From contig DAMAHZ010000001.1 of NCBI GenBank assembly GCA_031993545.1, forward strand, positions 62,001 through 126,000: DNA of 64,000 nucleotides, read 5' to 3'. Shown one piece after another: positions 59,904-64,000 of the stretch. The number at the start of each line of letters is the position of its first letter. Positions within the stretch are counted from its first letter, which is position 1. Under the pieces are notes generated by a model. It was not told the DNA's origin. It ran no database searches and saw nothing but the letters and a program-made list of their open reading frames with translations. Both the position numbers and the translations under genes were made by a program. Origin of the DNA: UBA1535 sp002323775 (lineage in GTDB: Bacteria; Bacillota; Clostridia; Tissierellales; Sedimentibacteraceae).

Positions 59904-60995
59904 ATGGCAAAGTATAATTCTAATTTAAATTATAATAAAATTATGGGAGAGGGTGGAGCTATGTATAACAACTCTCTCTTTTTTACGTTGATACGAATTA
60001 ATGACAATGCTTATATTGGCGATAGTTCTGATAATATTAAAGCGAATTTAAGCATTTTAGATGATGTTCTTGTTAGGGACAATAAAACAGTTATAGCGGA
60101 TATTTCCGTTAATGATGAAGGTTATATTAAAGATAACAAAATCGTTATGGCAAGTATTTCCATTGACGATAAGGCTTATATACAGGAAGATAAAACAATA
60201 AAAGTTAGTTTAGAGTTAATTGACAAGGCTTGCATCAAAGATGAGCCATCAAATGTGTACGAGTTTAACTCTAAAGATTATTTTTTAGTTACTGACGATA
60301 ATATTTTAGAGCCTTTAGGCGTGCTTATAACAAATGACAGTAGACATGAACTACTTCCTGCTACAAGAGATAATATAGAGGAAATAGCGGGAATTGATGG
60401 AGAACTTGATTTTGGATCTTTCCTTAAGGCTAGAACATTAGAGCTTGATGTCACAACCTCCGAATATCAACATAATATTAACAATCCATTAGATAAGATG
60501 AATTTACAAAGATTATTCGCTAGATATCTTAATCCTAAAAACGGAATTAAAAAACTGGTCTTTCTTAATGATATTGATAAAACATATTTTGTAAAGTATT
60601 CAGGTTCTATGTCTGTAACCAATTATCCAAACTGGTTTAGATTTACTATTCCTTTTAAAATGAGCAACCCATATATTATGGGAACTATTGAGCATAAGCA
60701 AACCGGAAGTGGTCATTTAACAAACAATGGCAATGTAGACACAGGATTAATCATCGAAATCAAAGGTCCGGCTTCTACTCCATCGCTTGTAATAGGAAAT
60801 AAAATCTTAAGATACAACGGGTCTTTATCAAATAATGATATATTAATTATAGACACTGAAAAACAGACGGTTAAAATCAATAATACAAACGCACTAGACA
60901 ATTATAACAAAGTTTTTCCTATGTTACAAATTGGGGAAACTAAATTGATAGCAGAAAATAATGTTATTGTCAAATGGCGTAATAAATGGATTTAA
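59904..60995 (+). CDS. Distal tail protein (Dit-like) with an N-terminal repeat insertion
   Basis: 363 residues; AGTAGGTG before the ATG. The Dit body starts near residue 115 ('YEFNSKDYFLVTDDNILEPLGVLITNDSRHELLPATRDNIEEIAGIDGELDFGS', 'ARTLELDVTTSEYQHNINNPLDKMNLQRLFARYL', 'YFVKYSGSMSVTNYPNWFRFTIPFKMSNPYIMG'). Before it, residues 32-114 hold an unusual 18-residue repeat. Dit forms the hub between the tail tube and Tal. Placed after the lysis block, which is not the normal order. Confidence 0.75.
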   Translation: MAKYNSNLNYNKIMGEGGAMYNNSLFFTLIRINDNAYIGDSSDNIKANLSILDDVLVRDNKTVIADISVNDEGYIKDNKIVMASISIDDKAYIQEDKTIKVSLELIDKACIKDEPSNVYEFNSKDYFLVTDDNILEPLGVLITNDSRHELLPATRDNIEEIAGIDGELDFGSFLKARTLELDVTTSEYQHNINNPLDKMNLQRLFARYLNPKNGIKKLVFLNDIDKTYFVKYSGSMSVTNYPNWFRFTIPFKMSNPYIMGTIEHKQTGSGHLTNNGNVDTGLIIEIKGPASTPSLVIGNKILRYNGSLSNNDILIIDTEKQTVKINNTNALDNYNKVFPMLQIGETKLIAENNVIVKWRNKWI

Positions 60996-61008
60996 CGAGG
61001 TAAAATTT

Positions 61009-63177
61009 ATGCAAATACCAAAACATATAGAAGTCAAAGCCGCTGGTAAAACAGTGGCTTTTTTATCACCCACGAGTGATGGTTTAAAAGATATTTTTAT
61101 AGATACAAGATTAAATGGCGAATCTACTCTTGAGTTTAGTTTGCCATCGGATAATGAAAAGAATAACGAACTAACTCCGGAATGTGAAATATATGCAGGT
61201 GGTAAGGTTTATAACTTACTAAAAGAAGATTGTATAGATGAAGTTATGGACGAGGGTGGGAAAATTGTAACTAAATATATGGCTGTCGAGCGCTTTAATG
61301 AACTTGATAATATGTACCCAGAGCCATATATAACAAATGACCCTAATATCTTCTCTCCTGCCGACTTATCTGTAATTATTGTTGGCGGTGGCTCTGATTT
61401 GTCTAATGGACAATATCTTGTCGGAAGCGCCGCTCATGCCCTTCACGCTGTCCTTAAAGGAACTAATTGGAATATCGGCGTATGTGATGTAACTGGTATT
61501 CATGATTTAGAGATGGAAAAAGTATCAGTTCTACAACTTATAAAACAAATCCAGGATACATGGGGTGGTTTTATTGTTTGGGATAGTTTAAACAAAATCG
61601 TCCATTTAAGAGACGGTAATCAATGGAAGAACTATACAGGGTTTCAAGTTAAATATGCAAAAAATTTAAAACATATAACAAGAATTCAATCCAACAAATT
61701 AATAACTAAAATGTATTGCTTTGGAAAGGATAATCTTGATATAGCAAACATTAATAATGGCATCAAATATGTAACTGATTTTAGTTATACAAATAATATT
61801 TATACGAGCATATATAGTAATCCTGATATAGAAAATGCGGAGGAATTAAAGCAAAAGGGAATTGCCGAACTACAACTAAATTCTAAGCCTAAGTACAACT
61901 ATCAAGTAAAAATGGTTGATTTAAGAACCTTACCCGAATATTCTCATGAAGAATTTACACTTGGCGATATGGTTGATGTTATAAATCATAAAATGAACAT
62001 TGAGGCTAATGTTAGAGTTTTAAGACATAAATATAATGTATTTGAGCCTTGGAAATGTGAACTTGAGCTTGGCGACCCTGTCGAAAGACTTGTCGAAAAG
62101 TTAAAAGCCTCTTTTAATACTACTGGATTTATTGATAATACTTTTAATTCTTTTGGTGAGATGTCAGGTAAAAAACTTGTTGATGGAACTGTAATAGGAA
62201 ATGCTATAGCTGATGCAGCTCTCGAAGCTTCTAAGTTTAATATTAAACAATTAATTCTTACAGGTGATATTTGGAACGACAATACTCCGTCAGGTGGTCG
62301 TGTAACTTGGAACTCTCATAAGCTGTTTTATGACGGACAAGAACACACCATAGTTGGTGGAAATACTAATAAGAAATACATCGTTTGGCGTAAAGATATA
62401 AGCAATGTAGCCTATCAAGCTTATACACAGGCTGAATTTGACGGCTTGACTTTAAAAGATTATGATTGGGTAATAGCTGTTAATAATAGTGGTATACATG
62501 ATATAGCTTGGTATAGCAGAATGGCAAGACAATTTATAGCTAGTGCTTTTATTGCTGATGCTGCTATTAAGACAGCTCATATTGAGGATGCTTCAATTGT
62601 TACTGCAAAGATAGCAAACTTGGCTGTTCAAGCTGCTCATATAGCAAACTTAGCTGTTACTAATTTAAAGATTGGTGATTTACAAATTGATGAGAGAACT
62701 ATTGCAAGCTGGGCGATATCTACTGATAAGATTCAAGATTTAGCTGTAGATAATGCTAAAATAGGTAAGGCTGCGATTACAGAGGCTAAAATTGATGATT
62801 TAGCGGTTACTAATGCAAAAATTAAAAATATGTCAGCTGATAAAATTATCGCAGGAACTATAAAAGCGTTGATTAAAATTATGTCGCCTGAAATTTATAG
62901 TGGCAAGTATTATTCGGATGGTGAAACTCCGCCTCATTTCGAACTTTCAAGGAGTGGTAATATGGCTGATTTTTCTTTATATAGGGGTACGGGCGGTGGA
63001 GATTATCCTATATTTCAAATACGTGACGATGTGCCTTCTGTGTCATTACGATTTGGGTCTGGTGGCAATGAACTAAAAACAGCTTTACGCAGTGCGGGAG
63101 ATGACACCTATGCTTATGGTAATTGGGACTTCTCCGACGCCAATGTAACGGGAGTAACGGCGAGGTTTGCTCCGTAA
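61009..63177 (+). CDS. Tail-associated (Tal) hub protein, prophage endopeptidase-tail family
   Basis: 722 residues from the ATG at 61009 (ACGAGG upstream). The N-terminal ~375 residues form the Tal hub ('VFLSPTSDGLKDIFIDTRLNGESTLEFSLPSDNEKN'-like start, 'VLQLIKQIQDTWGGFIVWDSLNKIVHLRD'). Residues ~510-620 hold a repeat ('IEDASIVTAKIANLAVQAAHIANLAVTNLKIGDL', 'AKIDDLAVTNAKIKNMSADKIIAGTI') typical of phage hub extensions. The C-terminus is Gly-rich and beta-like. No clear catalytic peptidase motif. Confidence 0.8.
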   Translation: MQIPKHIEVKAAGKTVAFLSPTSDGLKDIFIDTRLNGESTLEFSLPSDNEKNNELTPECEIYAGGKVYNLLKEDCIDEVMDEGGKIVTKYMAVERFNELDNMYPEPYITNDPNIFSPADLSVIIVGGGSDLSNGQYLVGSAAHALHAVLKGTNWNIGVCDVTGIHDLEMEKVSVLQLIKQIQDTWGGFIVWDSLNKIVHLRDGNQWKNYTGFQVKYAKNLKHITRIQSNKLITKMYCFGKDNLDIANINNGIKYVTDFSYTNNIYTSIYSNPDIENAEELKQKGIAELQLNSKPKYNYQVKMVDLRTLPEYSHEEFTLGDMVDVINHKMNIEANVRVLRHKYNVFEPWKCELELGDPVERLVEKLKASFNTTGFIDNTFNSFGEMSGKKLVDGTVIGNAIADAALEASKFNIKQLILTGDIWNDNTPSGGRVTWNSHKLFYDGQEHTIVGGNTNKKYIVWRKDISNVAYQAYTQAEFDGLTLKDYDWVIAVNNSGIHDIAWYSRMARQFIASAFIADAAIKTAHIEDASIVTAKIANLAVQAAHIANLAVTNLKIGDLQIDERTIASWAISTDKIQDLAVDNAKIGKAAITEAKIDDLAVTNAKIKNMSADKIIAGTIKALIKIMSPEIYSGKYYSDGETPPHFELSRSGNMADFSLYRGTGGGDYPIFQIRDDVPSVSLRFGSGGNELKTALRSAGDDTYAYGNWDFSDANVTGVTARFAP

Positions 63178-63287
63178 AAAAATTATTTTTTAATGGTTCT
63201 TAAAGTTATTGATATTTTTTCCCAAAAACGATACAATAAACAAAATTAAATAGCTGTTAGATACTGTGTTGCAGCAAAGAAATACGG

Positions 63288-63345
63288 AAAACACCACAAA
63301 TTAGTTATCAGAGGATAAAGATAACAATTTGCGGTGTTTTTTTAT
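63288..63345 (+). terminator. Long terminator after the Tal gene
   Basis: AAAACACCACAAATT (63288-63302) pairs with AATTTGCGGTGTTTT (63326-63340), with an inner GTTATC/GATAAC stem, followed by TTTT. The stretch 63178-63287 is AT-rich with no other feature. Confidence 0.85.
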
Positions 63346-63453
63346 AAGTTTTAAACTTAGAAAACAAGAATTTAGATTTAAAACTTTTGGACTTTTGGTG
63401 ACTCATACAACAGAAAGTAACTGAGAAATTAAAAAAAGAAAGGATAAAAAAAT

Positions 63454-64000
63454 ATGAATGAAATAGTAATTTTAAAAAACAATGAAGTATTTACAGATAG
63501 CTTGATAATTGCACATGGTACAGGATATGAACATCATACTGTTACAAGAAAAATAAGAAATTACTTAAATGATTTTAAAGAACTCGGAAACTTGGACACA
63601 GTATCCAAATATACTGGTGGTAATCCAATAAAATTATATCTATATAAATGAACCTCAAGCCTCTTACTTAATAACTTTGCTTGAAAACAACAATATTGTA
63701 AGACATTTTAAATTAGAATTAGTAAAAGAATTCTATAGAATGAGAACATTCTTATTAGAAAAACAATCAGCAGAATGGCAACAAGCAAGAGTTACAAGCA
63801 AACAAACAAGAAAAGATGAAACAGATGTAATCTTGACTAAACTCATACCGCTTGCCGAAAAACAAGGTAGTAAAAATGCTGGTAAGTTATATATGTCGTA
63901 TTCAAAACTTATAAATTCTATTTTAGATATAGAGGCAGGCCAAAGAGACAATCTACCATTAACTTATATAGAAACGATAAAATTTCTTGAAAGAGCTATT
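63454..64000 (+). pseudogene. Rha-family antirepressor gene, frameshifted, running off the right edge
   Basis: AAAGGATAAAAAAATG start. The first frame gives a Rha-type start ('IVILKNNEVFTDSLIIAHGTGYEHHTVTRKIRNYLNDFKELGNL') and stops at 63651. Another frame, open from about 63640, continues 'INEPQASYLITLLENNNIVRHFKLELVKEFYRMRTFLLEKQSAEWQQARVTSKQTRKDETDVILTKLIPLAEKQGSKNAGK', the rest of the family. So a single indel near 63635-63645 splits it. Rha/Ant-type proteins oppose phage repressors. Either a broken gene or a sequencing error. Confidence 0.7.

Noticed and set aside
44515..63177. Contractile (R-type) tailocin or myophage
   Set aside because: No sheath, spike, LysM-baseplate or wedge (gpJ-like) genes are present; the tube/tape/Dit/Tal set is of the siphophage type.

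Overview
The window reads as a low-GC, Gram-positive, endospore-forming anaerobe of the Clostridia. The evidence is a gerA-type germination operon, the start of spoIIR, spmA/spmB, strong GGAGG ribosome-binding sites with frequent TTG starts, anaerobic CoA-transferase genes and an oxygen-independent radical-SAM heme-use operon. A Peptostreptococcales-like origin is only a guess. There are no rRNA, tRNA or CRISPR features, and there is one 10-N assembly gap (24175-24184).

Left part (1-44.3 kb), chromosomal backbone. 1-4.3 kb, minus strand: small membrane protein, gerAA-gerAB-gerAC, spoIIR. 4.4-5.9 kb: acetate/acetoacetate CoA-transferase pair. 6.1-8.2 kb: secreted zinc-metallopeptidase lipoprotein with a PA domain. 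8.5-9.9 kb: TetR, small membrane protein and GNAT unit behind a long palindromic operator. 10.0-14.0 kb: small HTH protein, ABC exporter and a regulator with two XRE domains and helical repeats. 14.3-19.1 kb: pyroglutamate cluster (pxpA, MATE transporter, fused pxpB-pxpC, pcp), in which Pcp would release pyroglutamate and PxpABC hydrolyse it to glutamate. 19.2-21.3 kb: helicase loader and DnaD. 21.6-27.4 kb: M23/LysM/G5 peptidase, HD protein, TrmH methyltransferase (broken only by the N gap), DUF4358 lipoprotein, SGNH hydrolase and small alarmone synthetase. 27.6-32.1 kb: pncB, ABC-F ATPase and M29 aminopeptidase. 32.5-37.0 kb: five-gene operon (binding lipoprotein, permease, ATPase, flavodoxin, HemN-like radical SAM) behind a nested palindromic operator, best read as heme import plus anaerobic heme breakdown. 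37.0-42.8 kb: MATE transporter and two paralogous TPR-GAF-GGDEF diguanylate cyclases. 43.0-44.3 kb: spmB and spmA.

Right part (44.5-64.0 kb), a phage-tail island. It has a CI-like repressor with an ImmA-like partner, a divergent promoter region with four operator-like sites, an ArpU/sigma-like late activator followed by three copies of a ~110-bp repeat, two tiny phage genes, and then directly the tail tube, frameshifted tail-assembly chaperones, tape measure, four fibre genes alternating with small chaperone-like genes and two XkdX genes, a lysis cassette, Dit and Tal. No terminase, portal, capsid, protease, head-tail connector or integrase gene is present. A 5'-truncated remnant (46940-47056) lies where the head genes would normally end. 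Together this suggests a headless non-contractile (F-type) tailocin or a tail-only prophage remnant with a duplicated, recombining fibre array. Intrinsic terminators separate the tail, fibre, lysis and Dit-Tal blocks. The window ends in a frameshifted Rha-like antirepressor gene, so head genes further right cannot be excluded.
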